Shown here: piece after piece, positions 5,698 through 13,700 of the stretch | How positions within the stretch are numbered: position 1 is the first letter of the stretch | How the letters are laid out: each line of letters begins with the position of its first letter | Assembly: GCA_900767375.1 (NCBI GenBank) | Contig: CAAFYX010000092.1 | Location: 1 to 13,862, forward strand | Reading direction: 5' to 3' | DNA length: 13,862 nucleotides | Origin: Rikenellaceae bacterium | GTDB lineage: Bacteria > Bacteroidota > Bacteroidia > Bacteroidales > UBA932 | The notes under the pieces: generated by a model | The model's database searches: none | What the model saw: only the letters and a program-made list of their open reading frames with translations | What the model was told of the DNA's origin: nothing | Program-made: the position numbers and the translations under genes

Positions 5698-7043
5698 AAA
5701 AGAACATTATCAGCATTTTGGCCGCGGCTGCACTGACAGTGCTTCCTCTGGCGGCCCAGTCACAGTCCCTCGCGGGCTACTGGAAAGGCCTTCTCGACCT
5801 CGGTGCCTCAACCCTAGAAGTCTGCTTCGACATCGAGGCAAGCTCCGACAGCACATATACCGCCACGCTGGACGTTCCCCAGCAGGGCGCGGAAGGAATA
5901 GCTGTCGACACCTTCATATATGACGGATTCAGCATCACCATGGAGATCAAGTCCATCGGTGCCTCCTACAAGGGCCTTTCCGCCCTCGGGATGATCACCG
6001 GCAACTTCAGCCAGAGCGGAGTCGACATCCCCCTGGTCCTCAAGAAAGGTGAAAAGACAGGCGTCAAACGCCCTCAGACCCCTCAGCCACCGTTCCCTTA
6101 CAAGTCAGAGGAGGTGACGTTCACCAACAGCAAGGACGGTCTCACCCTCGCCGGCACCCTCACCACACCGGAAGGTGACGGTCCGTTCAATGCAGTGGTG
6201 CTCGTGACCGGAAGCGGCGCACAGAACCGCGACGAGGAGATCATGGGCCATCGCCCTTTCGCCGTAATAGCGGACTACCTCACCCGTCACGGGATTGCAG
6301 TGCTCAGATACGATGACCGCGGCGTGGGCGGCTCGCAGGCCGGACCGGAAGGCGCCACATCCGTGGATTTTTCCCGCGACGCCGCGGCCGCTGTCCAGTA
6401 CCTCCGCGGGCTGGGCAGATTCCGTAACGTAGGCGTCGCCGGCCACAGCGAGGGCGGACTGATTGCATGGCTCCTCGGCTCCGAGGGCGCAGTGGACTTC
6501 ATCGTATCCCTCGCTGGCCCGGCAGTCAGCGGAGCCAAGGTCCTTGACGCCCAGAGAAGGGCCCTTTACGGGGCAATGGGACTTCCAGAGGAAGTCATCG
6601 AGCAGAACGCCGCCCTCTTCAACACGCTCAATGGAATCATCGACAAGTTCGAAACACCGGAGGCAGCAAGGCAGGAAGTCGGGCAGGCCCTCGTCATGCT
6701 GCCTGCAGACCAGCGGAACCAGATCCTCGACCAGCTGCTTGACCCGTGGATGTTCTGGTTCAGCAAATACGATCCCGCCGATGCCATTCTCGCCACCAGG
6801 TGCCCGATTCTTGCCCTCGGCGGCAGCAAGGACCTGCAGGTCGTCGCCGAGCAGAACCTGGGCCGTCTGCGCGAGCTGAAGAGCGCGCACGACGGGCTTG
6901 ATATTGAAATAGTTGAAATCCCTGAGCTTAACCACCTCTTCCAGCACTGCGACAACGGCCTCAACACCGAGTACGGTCTCATCGAGGAGACCTTCGCAGA
7001 GGAGGCGCTGGAAAGGATGGCTGAATTCATCAGCCGCCGGTAG
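5694..7043 (+). CDS. Exported alpha/beta hydrolase (serine esterase/peptidase-like)
   Basis: The 449-residue secreted or periplasmic protein starts with a typical signal peptide (Lys2-Lys3, a hydrophobic core to about residue 20, probable cleavage near AAQSQS). Residues 25-120 form a beta-rich accessory domain (SLAGYWKGLLDLG onwards), followed by a Pro-rich linker (about 126-136) and the hydrolase fold. The nucleophile elbow is GHSEGG (250-255, Ser252). GSKD (377-380) offers Asp380 and ELNHLF (411-416) offers His414 as the rest of the triad. YDDRGVGGS (206-214) is a usual alpha/beta-hydrolase block. The substrate is not determinable; related proteins are annotated as esterases or acyl hydrolases. 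The start codon overlaps the pseudouridine synthase stop by 4 nt. It ends directly against the convergent S9 peptidase gene with no spacer. Catalytic class is confident; specificity is unknown. Confidence 0.9.
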   Translation: MKKNIISILAAAALTVLPLAAQSQSLAGYWKGLLDLGASTLEVCFDIEASSDSTYTATLDVPQQGAEGIAVDTFIYDGFSITMEIKSIGASYKGLSALGMITGNFSQSGVDIPLVLKKGEKTGVKRPQTPQPPFPYKSEEVTFTNSKDGLTLAGTLTTPEGDGPFNAVVLVTGSGAQNRDEEIMGHRPFAVIADYLTRHGIAVLRYDDRGVGGSQAGPEGATSVDFSRDAAAAVQYLRGLGRFRNVGVAGHSEGGLIAWLLGSEGAVDFIVSLAGPAVSGAKVLDAQRRALYGAMGLPEEVIEQNAALFNTLNGIIDKFETPEAARQEVGQALVMLPADQRNQILDQLLDPWMFWFSKYDPADAILATRCPILALGGSKDLQVVAEQNLGRLRELKSAHDGLDIEIVEIPELNHLFQHCDNGLNTEYGLIEETFAEEALERMAEFISRR

Positions 7044-9482
7044 CTAAAGGCTCTTAGGCGGATACATCTCATCCCACCAGGATGAGTCTTCCTTCAGATA
7101 TTTGGCGAACCACGCGGAGATGGTGCGGAGCCAGTCACGGCGCTTCCCATACTCCTTGATCCCGTGGTTCTCTCCGTCCACTACCACAAATGCGGTGTCC
7201 TGCCCCAGAAGCTTGAGGGCGGTGAACATCTGGATGCTCTCGCCTATAGGGACATTGGTATCAGCAGACCCGTGGAGGAACAGAAGCGGAGTATGTATCT
7301 TGTCAGCATTGTACAGAGGGCTGCGGTCCACATAAAGGTCCTTCCTGGTCCAAGGATAACTTCCGGTCATGCTCACCTGGCTGTAGGAATATCCCCAGTA
7401 TCCTTCGCCCCAGTAACTGGTATGGCTGCTGATGCCTGCATGGGATATGCCGGTGGCGAAGAAGTCGGTCTTCGTGAGAAGGAGCTGGGTCATGAATCCG
7501 CCGTAGGATGCGCTGAAACAGCCTACATGCTTCTCATCCACGAAAGGATGGTCCGCGCAGAACCGCTTCACCCCCTCGATGATATCATCGGCGACCACAT
7601 CTCCGGCCGTATTCACGTGACGGGCGGCGAACTCCTGCCCGAAGCCTGACGCTCCGCTAGGATTTATCGCATAGAAGACATAGCCCTGGGCCGCATAAAA
7701 CTGAGGCGAATATGAGCCTATGGTATATCTGGAGGTAGGAGAGCATCCGCCATAGTAATGCACTATCATAGGATACTTCCTGGAAGGGTCGAAGTCAGGA
7801 GGGAGGACATAGAATCCGTTTATGACGTCTCCCCTGCTGCTGGTGAACTCATAGGAGCCGCTCCTGCCCATCTGCACGTCCGAAAGCCTCACTCCGCTGA
7901 AGTCGAAGAGCATCTGCTGCTTCAGCTTTGCGACGTCCATCGAGTACACACGGTCACCGCTCTCAAGCCCCTGTCCGTAATAGACAAGCCTGGAGCCGGT
8001 ATCGGAGATGTCGAAACTGCTGACCCTGTCCTCCAGATCAGGAAGCCTTGTGGTCCTGCCGGACTTGGGATCCATCCGGAAGAGATTCATACAGTCCTTG
8101 TCCTCAGCCAGGAAATAGACCATTCCATCGCCTGCATTCCACTGGAAGTCCTGAGGAGAAGGCGTGAAGTCCTCTTCCGTAAGAGCCTTCACGCTACCAT
8201 CAGCGATGTTCAGTACAAAGAAAAGATACTGGTACGGGCTGACGGTCTGGCCTTCCTTGATGTGGCAGGACATTCCACCGAAGGACTCACCGGTCCCGCG
8301 GACCAGGACCTCCTTGCCGTCCGGGGAGAACTGCGCACCGGCCAGGGTGGCGTCATCCCGGATGAGGCATTTGGTCTCAAGTGTCCTGACATCCATCAGA
8401 TACAGGGATTCAAGCGTGGTGCGGACCAGAGTGAGACTGTCCCTGCTTGTCTGGAAAAGGATCTTGCCGCCATCCCTGGAGATATCGACAAGCCATGCGT
8501 TGTGGTATCCGAAAGTCAGAGGCTGCATAACGCCGGTCGCGATGTCGTAGCGGGCCAGGCCGCTCCTGTCCCTCCAGCCCGGCTGCCTGTCGTCAGGTGT
8601 GAGGATCTGATGCACCTCGCCCTCCTTAGGGCCTTCCTGACGGGTATGATAGATCAGATAATCCCCCTTCGGAGGTATGGTGAAACCGCCGGAAGGGACG
8701 TCAGCCGCGAGGACACGCTGCACTCCGGTAGAAGGGTCGGCGCACACAAGGTCATTCCCGCGGCCATTTGGCTGAAGAAAATAGTACTCGTCGGTGGACG
8801 GCATCCAGCTGATACGGGTGTTGGAGCGGGAAAGGACCTTTCCATCGCTCAGGCTCACGATCTCAGTATAGGAGGACGAAGTCCCGCCGCTCTGGATGTT
8901 GCTGTGAGTGATGGCAGCGTACTTGCCCCCTGCGGAAACGCTCACGCCGCCGCAGGAGACTCCGTCGGTATTGATATCCAGCGAATAGCTGCGTTTGCCG
9001 TCAGACCTGAGCGCCAGCAGGCCGTCCTTCTCCGTCACCACACTGATTTTCAGCGAGTCCAGCGGTCCGTCAGCGAAGATCCTGAGCACAACCTCGTGAG
9101 TGGCCGGTTCCAGTTTCATCCTGAAGCCGTTCTGTTTCTTGCCGTCCAGATAGAATCTGCTGTCCTTCACCCCCTCGAGCTTGAGCTCCGCCTCCACGAA
9201 ACCGGAGCACTGCAGGCTGAAACCCAGCAGATGCTGGTTGCAACCCTGTGCGGAAGGCACGGAACTGACGAAACCTGCGGTACGCAGGGCGTCGAAAGAC
9301 ATCTGGGAGTCCAGGACGGACTCAGCCTTGTAAGGCTTGCCGGAAATGTCCTGGGAGTCGATGACAAAAGGGTTGAGGACCTCGTAAGGTCCTGCGTATC
9401 TGTAGAAGCTGACATCCAGAGTATCTGCATGACTGTACAGTCCTGCGCCGAAAAGGAGGACAAGGAAGAGAAAGCGTTTCAT
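7044..9482 (-). CDS. Exported S9-family (prolyl oligopeptidase / DPP IV-like) serine peptidase
   Basis: An 812-residue exported peptidase that probably removes dipeptides or cleaves short peptides in the periplasm. The N-terminus is a signal peptide (MKRFLFLVLLFGAGLYSHA). Residues about 150-530 contain repeated beta-propeller-like blades, e.g. ISWMPSTDEYYFL, VDISRDGGKILFQ, AQFSPDGKEVLV and FQWNAGDGMVYFL. The C-terminal alpha/beta hydrolase domain (about 545-805) shows CFSASYGGF with Ser659, HGSADTNVP with Asp741 and GENHG with His773. Length and order fit the S9 family, whose N-terminal propeller restricts substrates to oligopeptides. The usual DPP IV double-Glu signature is not obvious to me, so I do not assign dipeptidyl-peptidase specificity. 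It is the last gene of a three-gene minus-strand run, starting 5 nt after the transporter stop. Its TAG abuts the hydrolase stop at 7043/7044. Confidence 0.93.
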   Translation of the reverse strand: MKRFLFLVLLFGAGLYSHADTLDVSFYRYAGPYEVLNPFVIDSQDISGKPYKAESVLDSQMSFDALRTAGFVSSVPSAQGCNQHLLGFSLQCSGFVEAELKLEGVKDSRFYLDGKKQNGFRMKLEPATHEVVLRIFADGPLDSLKISVVTEKDGLLALRSDGKRSYSLDINTDGVSCGGVSVSAGGKYAAITHSNIQSGGTSSSYTEIVSLSDGKVLSRSNTRISWMPSTDEYYFLQPNGRGNDLVCADPSTGVQRVLAADVPSGGFTIPPKGDYLIYHTRQEGPKEGEVHQILTPDDRQPGWRDRSGLARYDIATGVMQPLTFGYHNAWLVDISRDGGKILFQTSRDSLTLVRTTLESLYLMDVRTLETKCLIRDDATLAGAQFSPDGKEVLVRGTGESFGGMSCHIKEGQTVSPYQYLFFVLNIADGSVKALTEEDFTPSPQDFQWNAGDGMVYFLAEDKDCMNLFRMDPKSGRTTRLPDLEDRVSSFDISDTGSRLVYYGQGLESGDRVYSMDVAKLKQQMLFDFSGVRLSDVQMGRSGSYEFTSSRGDVINGFYVLPPDFDPSRKYPMIVHYYGGCSPTSRYTIGSYSPQFYAAQGYVFYAINPSGASGFGQEFAARHVNTAGDVVADDIIEGVKRFCADHPFVDEKHVGCFSASYGGFMTQLLLTKTDFFATGISHAGISSHTSYWGEGYWGYSYSQVSMTGSYPWTRKDLYVDRSPLYNADKIHTPLLFLHGSADTNVPIGESIQMFTALKLLGQDTAFVVVDGENHGIKEYGKRRDWLRTISAWFAKYLKEDSSWWDEMYPPKSL

Positions 9483-9487
9483 ATACG

Positions 9488-10093
9488 TTATTTATTTTTT
9501 TCCGGAAGGATGATTCTGTAGAAATTGCAGCCGATGAAGTTGCCGGCCACACATGCCAGCCACACCCATACTACATCCAGGCTGATCCGAGAGAAAGGGA
9601 CCGCAAGATAGTAGAACGCATCCGCAATGCAGTGCGGGAAGCCGCAGAGGATGAACGTCGGCACGCCGAAGAGCAGCGGCCACCACCTCTCCTGACGGCC
9701 GAAAGTGACAGCAGCCGTAACGATGAATCCGCAGCCGATGGCCAGGGCACCGGCGCGCAGAGGTCCGATGTTCAGGCGTCCGGTGATGATCCTGTCCGCC
9801 GCGGCCTGAAGGTCCAGCGGCGAGCACTTCGCCAGCCATCCCACCAGAAGACAGCCCACAACGTTCCCGGCCAGCACGATGAACGACTGTCCGAACTCGC
9901 TCCAGGAGCTCAGGAAGCCCACATAGCCCGTATAGAGCTTCCATTTGTAATGAACAACGGTAAGAAGGCCGAAGGCAAAGAAAACAGCGCCACCGATACC
10001 TCCCAGGACAAGGTTCACAAAGCCTCCGATGGCGATGGCGGCACCCGCGAGGATCGCGGAGCCGAACAGTTTACAACAGTCGTTACAAGTCAT
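9488..10093 (-). CDS. Formate/nitrite transporter (FNT) family membrane channel, short form
   Basis: A 201-residue inner-membrane protein with about six hydrophobic segments (roughly residues 11-31, 34-48, 70-88, 113-131, 138-165 and 173-196). FNT landmarks are visible: KLYTGYVGF (52-60, with Thr55 aligning to the gating Thr of FocA), GNVVG (76-80), FILCGFPHCIADAF (147-160) with the central channel His154, and GNFIG (184-188). It would carry small monovalent anions such as formate, nitrite, hydrosulfide or acetate; which one cannot be told. It is shorter than E. coli FocA (about 285 residues), mainly at the termini. In the His loop, Cys-Ile-Ala-Asp replaces the usual Ser-Val-Ala-Asn. It starts 14 nt after the acidic-protein stop and ends 5 nt before the S9 peptidase start, so the three are likely one operon. 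Confidence 0.85.
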   Translation of the reverse strand: MTCNDCCKLFGSAILAGAAIAIGGFVNLVLGGIGGAVFFAFGLLTVVHYKWKLYTGYVGFLSSWSEFGQSFIVLAGNVVGCLLVGWLAKCSPLDLQAAADRIITGRLNIGPLRAGALAIGCGFIVTAAVTFGRQERWWPLLFGVPTFILCGFPHCIADAFYYLAVPFSRISLDVVWVWLACVAGNFIGCNFYRIILPEKNK

Positions 10094-10107
10094 ATATCAG
10101 GGTATTA

Positions 10108-10551
10108 TCAGTCTATCTGAAGGTTCTCATCCACGAAGGTGATGAGCTCGTCGAGCTTCTCCTCGTCGCGGTGGGACAGGATGGCGAGGAGCAGGACTCC
10201 CTGGACGGGCTCCACGCAGATGAGTATGATGGGCTCTCCGGCGTCATCCTGGGCGTCATAGTACCATCCCGGCTGCTCCAGGAATGGGATTTCCTTTACC
10301 GGGACGTTCTCCTCGGTCTCTTCGTCGTCGAGTCCTATGGTCTCGATATATGAGTTGATGCATTCGAGCTTGGCGTCGGAGTCCTCGGGAGTCTTGCCGA
10401 CATAAAGCTCAATCGAAGCGCCTTGGAGCTCCTCGTCCTCAGGATCCTTCGGGGTAGCGTAATAGGTGAGTACTTCCTCGCCTTCTTCGACGACTACTTC
10501 CTGTTCGATTGTCCATTCTTTGCCCAGTGGAAGGGAGATTGAGTGTGCCAT
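10108..10551 (-). CDS. Acidic cytosolic protein of unknown function
   Basis: A 147-residue protein I do not recognise. About 27% of residues are Asp or Glu (39 of 147). There is no signal peptide and no clear membrane segment; ICVEPVQGVLLLAIL (about 112-126) is hydrophobic but short and flanked by charge. Aromatic and acidic stretches alternate (PGWYYDAQDDAGEPI, 91-105), and the C-terminus looks helical (DEEKLDELITFVDENL). It is the first gene of the run with the FNT channel and S9 peptidase, and a TATCTTTG element lies about 40 nt upstream. Start ATG at 10549-10551 is the only good candidate after the promoter. It could be a small regulatory or stress-type protein, but nothing in the sequence shows that. 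Confidence 0.8.
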   Translation of the reverse strand: MAHSISLPLGKEWTIEQEVVVEEGEEVLTYYATPKDPEDEELQGASIELYVGKTPEDSDAKLECINSYIETIGLDDEETEENVPVKEIPFLEQPGWYYDAQDDAGEPIILICVEPVQGVLLLAILSHRDEEKLDELITFVDENLQID

Positions 10552-10590
10552 AAAATGATTTATTGGAATTTGTTATTGTGCTTGTTCTTA

Positions 10591-10598
10591 CAAAGATA
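10591..10598 (-). promoter_or_regulatory. -7 element of the acidic protein/FNT/S9 operon
   Basis: Minus-strand TATCTTTG fits TAnnTTTG and lies 39 nt before the ATG. No exact TTTG occurs 19-21 nt further upstream, so the -33 element is weak. The divergent MATE -7 element is only about 21 nt away, so the two promoters share a 102-nt intergenic region and could influence each other. Confidence 0.5.
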
Positions 10599-10619
10599 CT
10601 TTTCTTGATGATTTTTTCA

Positions 10620-10627
10620 TAATTTTG
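10620..10627 (+). promoter_or_regulatory. -7 element of the MATE transporter promoter
   Basis: TAATTTTG matches TAnnTTTG and would place the transcript start about 20 nt before the ATG at 10654. A -33 TTTG at ideal spacing is not present; TTCTTG (10602-10607) is too close. No operator palindrome is apparent. Confidence 0.4.
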
Positions 10628-10653
10628 CGGCGGTTTTCAGTAGTGTATTTTTT

Positions 10654-12012
10654 ATGGCATTAGGTAATGCAAAGGAATTGACCGAAGGAAAGGCTATGCC
10701 ACTTCTCCTCGGGTTCACGGTTCCGATACTGCTCGGCGCGGTGCTGCAGCAGTTCTATCTTCTGACTGACTCCGCCATTGTCAGTAATTTCATCGGAGTG
10801 AGCAGTCTGGCCGCGGTCGGCGCGAGCACTTCCATCACTTTCCTCATTCTGGGCTTCTGCAACGGCTGCTCCGGCGGAATGGCGATTCCTGTGGCACAGG
10901 CTTTCGGGGCAAGGGATTACAGTTCGCTCAGAAAGTATGTTTTCAATTCGCTGAGGGTAACGGCCTTGATTTCTGTGGTCCTGGCTGTGGTCGCAGTGAT
11001 TATGTGCCCGCTGATCATAAGATGGATCAAGGTACCTGCTGAGATTTCCACCCAGGCCTGCACCTATCTGGCGATCATTCTCGGCGGCATCCCTTGCACT
11101 TTCTATTACAACCTCCTCTCGAGCATCATCAGGGCTCTGGGAGACAGCAAGACCCCGTTCCTTTTCCTGCTGTTCTCTTCTCTTTTGAACATTGCCCTGG
11201 ACCTGCTGTTCATCACCGTATTCGGCTGGGGAGTGGCCGGTGCCGCTGTGGCGACCGTCCTTTCCCAGGGAGTGTCCGCCATCTTCTGTTTCAGGTTCAT
11301 GAAGGAACATTACGACATCCTGTGGGATTGTCCTGAGGACCGTGCGTGGGACGGTCAGACGGTCAAAAGCCTTCTTGCGGTGGGCGCGCCGATGGGGTTC
11401 CAATTCTCCATTACTGCAATCGGAAGTATAATGCTTCAGAGCGCGAACAACGCCCTCGGAACCGTGTACGTGGCGGCTTTCGCGGCAGGCATACGTATCA
11501 AGATGCTGTTCATGGTGGCGCTTGAAAGCCTCGGAGTCGCTATGACAACCTTCTGCGGACAGAACTACGGTGCGGGAAAGAACGAACGGATAATCGAAGG
11601 GGTGAAGGCGTCCCTGGTGATGATTACAGTATACAGCGTTCTGGCATTCGCAGTGATGTGGCCTCTCGCGAAGCCGCTATCAATGATATTCGCTTCCGCA
11701 GGGGACGTGGAGATCATCGCGGCGACGATGAAGTACATCAGGGTGTCGGTGTCCGCTTTCTTCCTTCTGGGTACCCTGTGCCTTTTCAGATACTCCATCC
11801 AGGGACTGGGCTATACAAATTTCGCAATGTGGTCCGGAGTGATGGAGATGATTGCCAGGATATTCGTTGCATTCGTAATGGTCAGCCCGCTCGGGTTCAC
11901 TGCGGTGTGCTTCGGTGACACCATCGCCTGGGTTCTTGCAAACCTCTTCCTCGTGCCGGCGTTCATTGTTGTCTTCAGAAAGGTCTCCGGCCGGGTCCAA
12001 TCCAAAATTTGA
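10654..12012 (+). CDS. MATE family efflux transporter
   Basis: A 452-residue inner-membrane protein with about 12 hydrophobic segments in two halves, predicted to export drugs, dyes or metabolites using an H+ or Na+ gradient. The opening PLLLGFTVPILLGAVLQQFY (16-35) followed by LTDSAIVSNFIGVSSLAAVG is the standard MATE N-terminal block. The second half repeats the pattern at AVGAPMGFQFSITAIGSIML with NNALGTVYVAAFAAG. FCGQNYGAGKNER matches the conserved GQ-x-GA region between TM7 and TM8. Length agrees with the family. It resembles the DinF/NorM-like Bacteroides transporters, but the substrate is unknown. Its TGA lies inside the 14-bp stem at 12010-12047. Upstream it is divergent from the acidic-protein operon. 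Confidence 0.95.
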   Translation: MALGNAKELTEGKAMPLLLGFTVPILLGAVLQQFYLLTDSAIVSNFIGVSSLAAVGASTSITFLILGFCNGCSGGMAIPVAQAFGARDYSSLRKYVFNSLRVTALISVVLAVVAVIMCPLIIRWIKVPAEISTQACTYLAIILGGIPCTFYYNLLSSIIRALGDSKTPFLFLLFSSLLNIALDLLFITVFGWGVAGAAVATVLSQGVSAIFCFRFMKEHYDILWDCPEDRAWDGQTVKSLLAVGAPMGFQFSITAIGSIMLQSANNALGTVYVAAFAAGIRIKMLFMVALESLGVAMTTFCGQNYGAGKNERIIEGVKASLVMITVYSVLAFAVMWPLAKPLSMIFASAGDVEIIAATMKYIRVSVSAFFLLGTLCLFRYSIQGLGYTNFAMWSGVMEMIARIFVAFVMVSPLGFTAVCFGDTIAWVLANLFLVPAFIVVFRKVSGRVQSKI

Positions 12013-12047
12013 CCCTACTTGCAGCTAATGACATGCAAGTAGGGTCA
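12010..12047. repeat. Perfect 14-bp hairpin including the MATE stop codon
   Basis: TGACCCTACTTGCA (12010-12023) and TGCAAGTAGGGTCA (12034-12047) are perfectly complementary around a 10-nt loop. The first three bases are the MATE stop codon. No T-run follows it on the plus strand (A residues follow), so on its own it is not a standard intrinsic terminator. It may protect the mRNA 3' end, assist the following terminator, or be a dispersed palindromic element. Confidence 0.7.
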
Positions 12048-12085
12048 AAAAATAAGCCGGTCGCTGAAGGACCGGCTTATTTTTT
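12047..12085. terminator. Bidirectional intrinsic terminator for MATE and GH43 genes
   Basis: AAAAAATAAGCCGGTC (12047-12062) and GACCGGCTTATTTTTT (12070-12085) form a perfect 16-bp stem around the 7-nt loop GCTGAAG. It has a GC-rich core, T-run on the plus strand and a matching T-run on the minus strand, the layout of a two-way terminator between convergent genes. The GH43 stop codon (12084-12086) overlaps the foot of the stem. Confidence 0.9.
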
Positions 12086-13622
12086 ATTCATTGACCTGAT
12101 GGAAATAGTCGAAGTCGGCGTGGCCGCCGAGCTCCCGGGTCGCGTAGTTGAACAGAGCGCTGCGGTAGCCGGTGAAATAGTCCAGAGTGTACCTCATCTG
12201 AAGTTCATAATCGACGGTAATCCACTCAGCACCGTCGAATGAATAGGCCATGACCGCCTTGTCGGTGTTGAAATCATAGAATATCTTCAGGCGGACTGTT
12301 TCGCCAGGCATAGCGACGCGGATGATCTCAGAGTCCTTGTCGATGGCGGCAAGGCTCTTCGAGCCGTCCTCGGCGACCTCGACCTGAAGCGCGCAGAAGT
12401 TGCTCTGGAAAGCGCAGAGACCAGCCCTATCGCCAGGCTTCATGCCCGATGCATCGAGTAAAGTCTCGCTTGAGCACTTAGGGCCCACCGTGCGCTGGGT
12501 CAGAGTATTGCGTGCATCGGAAATCTTTCCGGCAAGCTGTCCTGTAGTAAGGCGCATCCAGCCGGGACGCTCGGAAAGCGACCAGCAATCATCGATAGGC
12601 TTGTGGTTCCACTGCCATACAAGGTCAAGCTCGGATGAATCAAATTCATCGCTCGCCCAGACGCGGTTCTCACCGTATGGAGGAAGATTGACCTCGAACT
12701 CCTTTACAGGCACGCCGTTGTCGCCGAGCATCGGCCAGCCGTCCACCCAGGTGACTGGCTGGAGGGTCGGAATGCGGCCCACCGCACCGTGGTCCTGGAA
12801 CATGACCGAATACCAGTCACCGCGCTGGGTCTCGAAGATTGCGCCCTGCGCCACACCGTCGCCGCGGCCGTCGAACGCTCCCTGAAGGATGACCTTGCTC
12901 TCATATTCGCCAAGGAGCTCCTTCGAGCGCCAGCAGGTCTCGGTACGGACACCGCCGCGAGGCCAGTCTATCTCAAGAACATAATAATAATCACCTATAT
13001 GATAGATGTGGGCGCCCTCGCCGCGGAGCATCGCTGTCTCACGCGGAGTGGAGATCAGGAGCTGGTCCACGCCGCCTTCCTTGATGGCTGAGAGGTCAGG
13101 CTCGAGCTCGGTGATGCGCAGGTCGCCGTTGCCCCAGACGCAGTAAACGCGCCCGTCCTCGAAGAGAAGAGAGGCGTCATGCATGGCCCTGTCGATGATA
13201 TTGCACTCCCAGTAGCTGCTCTCTATGTCCTTTGTGCGATAAACAAAGGTCTTGTTCTGGTCATTGGCAATGAACAGGGCATAATAGACACCGTCCACAT
13301 AGCGGAGCGTTGTGGCCCACTGCCCCTTTCCGTACGCATGACGTCCTCCGTCGCGGAGATTGTAGATATCGTCGTCGGCGAGGCAGTCATAGATATAGCT
13401 GACTATCTGCCAGTGCACAAGGTCCTTCGATTTCATTATCGGAGCTCCCGGACAGAAGTACATCGTCGTGCTCACCATATAATAATCGTCTCCGACGCGG
13501 ATGACGTCATTGTCAGGGATATCCGTATAAGTCAATGGATTGACACAAAGAGTGGTTTTGTGTACGCTGCAGCCGCAGGAAATGAGCGCGGCCAGGAAAA
13601 GTGCTGCAATTATGCGTTTCAT
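12084..13622 (-). CDS. Glycoside hydrolase family 43 lipoprotein (beta-xylosidase / arabinofuranosidase-like)
   Basis: A 512-residue exported lipoprotein predicted to remove xylose or arabinose from hemicellulose. The signal peptide ends in a lipobox, LISC (13-16), with lipidated Cys16. The following residues (GCSVHK) lack the acidic surface-export signal of Bacteroides lipoproteins, so a periplasmic location is more likely. The five-bladed propeller domain (about 28-310) shows the GH43 triad: Asp37 in DIPDNDVIRVGDDYYMVS, Asp149 in MHDASLLFEDGR, and Glu202 in RGEGAHIY. A C-terminal beta-sandwich (about 325-512) includes VWQWNHKP and WSLSERPGWMRLTT, typical of GH43 xylosidase-like enzymes with an accessory domain. 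I chose ATG at 13620-13622 because MKRIIAALFL opens the signal peptide; the frame extends 8 codons further upstream. No SusC/SusD genes are in the window, so a larger polysaccharide locus is not shown. The exact sugar specificity is uncertain. Confidence 0.92.
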   Translation of the reverse strand: MKRIIAALFLAALISCGCSVHKTTLCVNPLTYTDIPDNDVIRVGDDYYMVSTTMYFCPGAPIMKSKDLVHWQIVSYIYDCLADDDIYNLRDGGRHAYGKGQWATTLRYVDGVYYALFIANDQNKTFVYRTKDIESSYWECNIIDRAMHDASLLFEDGRVYCVWGNGDLRITELEPDLSAIKEGGVDQLLISTPRETAMLRGEGAHIYHIGDYYYVLEIDWPRGGVRTETCWRSKELLGEYESKVILQGAFDGRGDGVAQGAIFETQRGDWYSVMFQDHGAVGRIPTLQPVTWVDGWPMLGDNGVPVKEFEVNLPPYGENRVWASDEFDSSELDLVWQWNHKPIDDCWSLSERPGWMRLTTGQLAGKISDARNTLTQRTVGPKCSSETLLDASGMKPGDRAGLCAFQSNFCALQVEVAEDGSKSLAAIDKDSEIIRVAMPGETVRLKIFYDFNTDKAVMAYSFDGAEWITVDYELQMRYTLDYFTGYRSALFNYATRELGGHADFDYFHQVNE

Positions 13623-13643
13623 ATCAATGATTGGTTGTTCACA

Positions 13644-13651
13644 CAAAATTA
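13644..13651 (-). promoter_or_regulatory. -7 element of the GH43 gene promoter
   Basis: Minus-strand TAATTTTG matches TAnnTTTG and lies 21 nt before the chosen ATG at 13622. No TTTG is found at 19-21 nt upstream. The extended upstream start at 13646 would overlap this element, which supports the shorter start. Confidence 0.4.
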
Positions 13652-13660
13652 ATAAATTCT

Positions 13661-13689
13661 TTTGGAATTATAATTTTTTACTATCTTTG
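13661..13689 (+). promoter_or_regulatory. Promoter of tRNA-Ala
   Basis: TTTG (13661-13664) and TATCTTTG (13682-13689) are spaced by 17 nt, slightly shorter than the usual 19-21. The -7 element ends 11 nt before the mature tRNA 5' end, so only a short 5' precursor is expected. Confidence 0.6.
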
Positions 13690-13700
13690 CACTCGCAAAC

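Noticed and set aside
7758..9521. A 587-codon open frame on the plus strand opposite the S9 peptidase
   Set aside because: It is antisense to a gene with a signal peptide, propeller blades and a full catalytic triad; its translation has no recognisable domain and is explained by the codon bias of the real gene.
10660..11403. A 247-codon frame on the minus strand opposite the MATE gene
   Set aside because: It is highly charged with no domain, and is antisense to clear transmembrane coding sequence.
13623..13646. Upstream ATG (13646) for the GH43 gene
   Set aside because: It would put eight residues before the signal peptide and overlap the -7 promoter element; the ATG at 13622 gives a normal lipoprotein signal.
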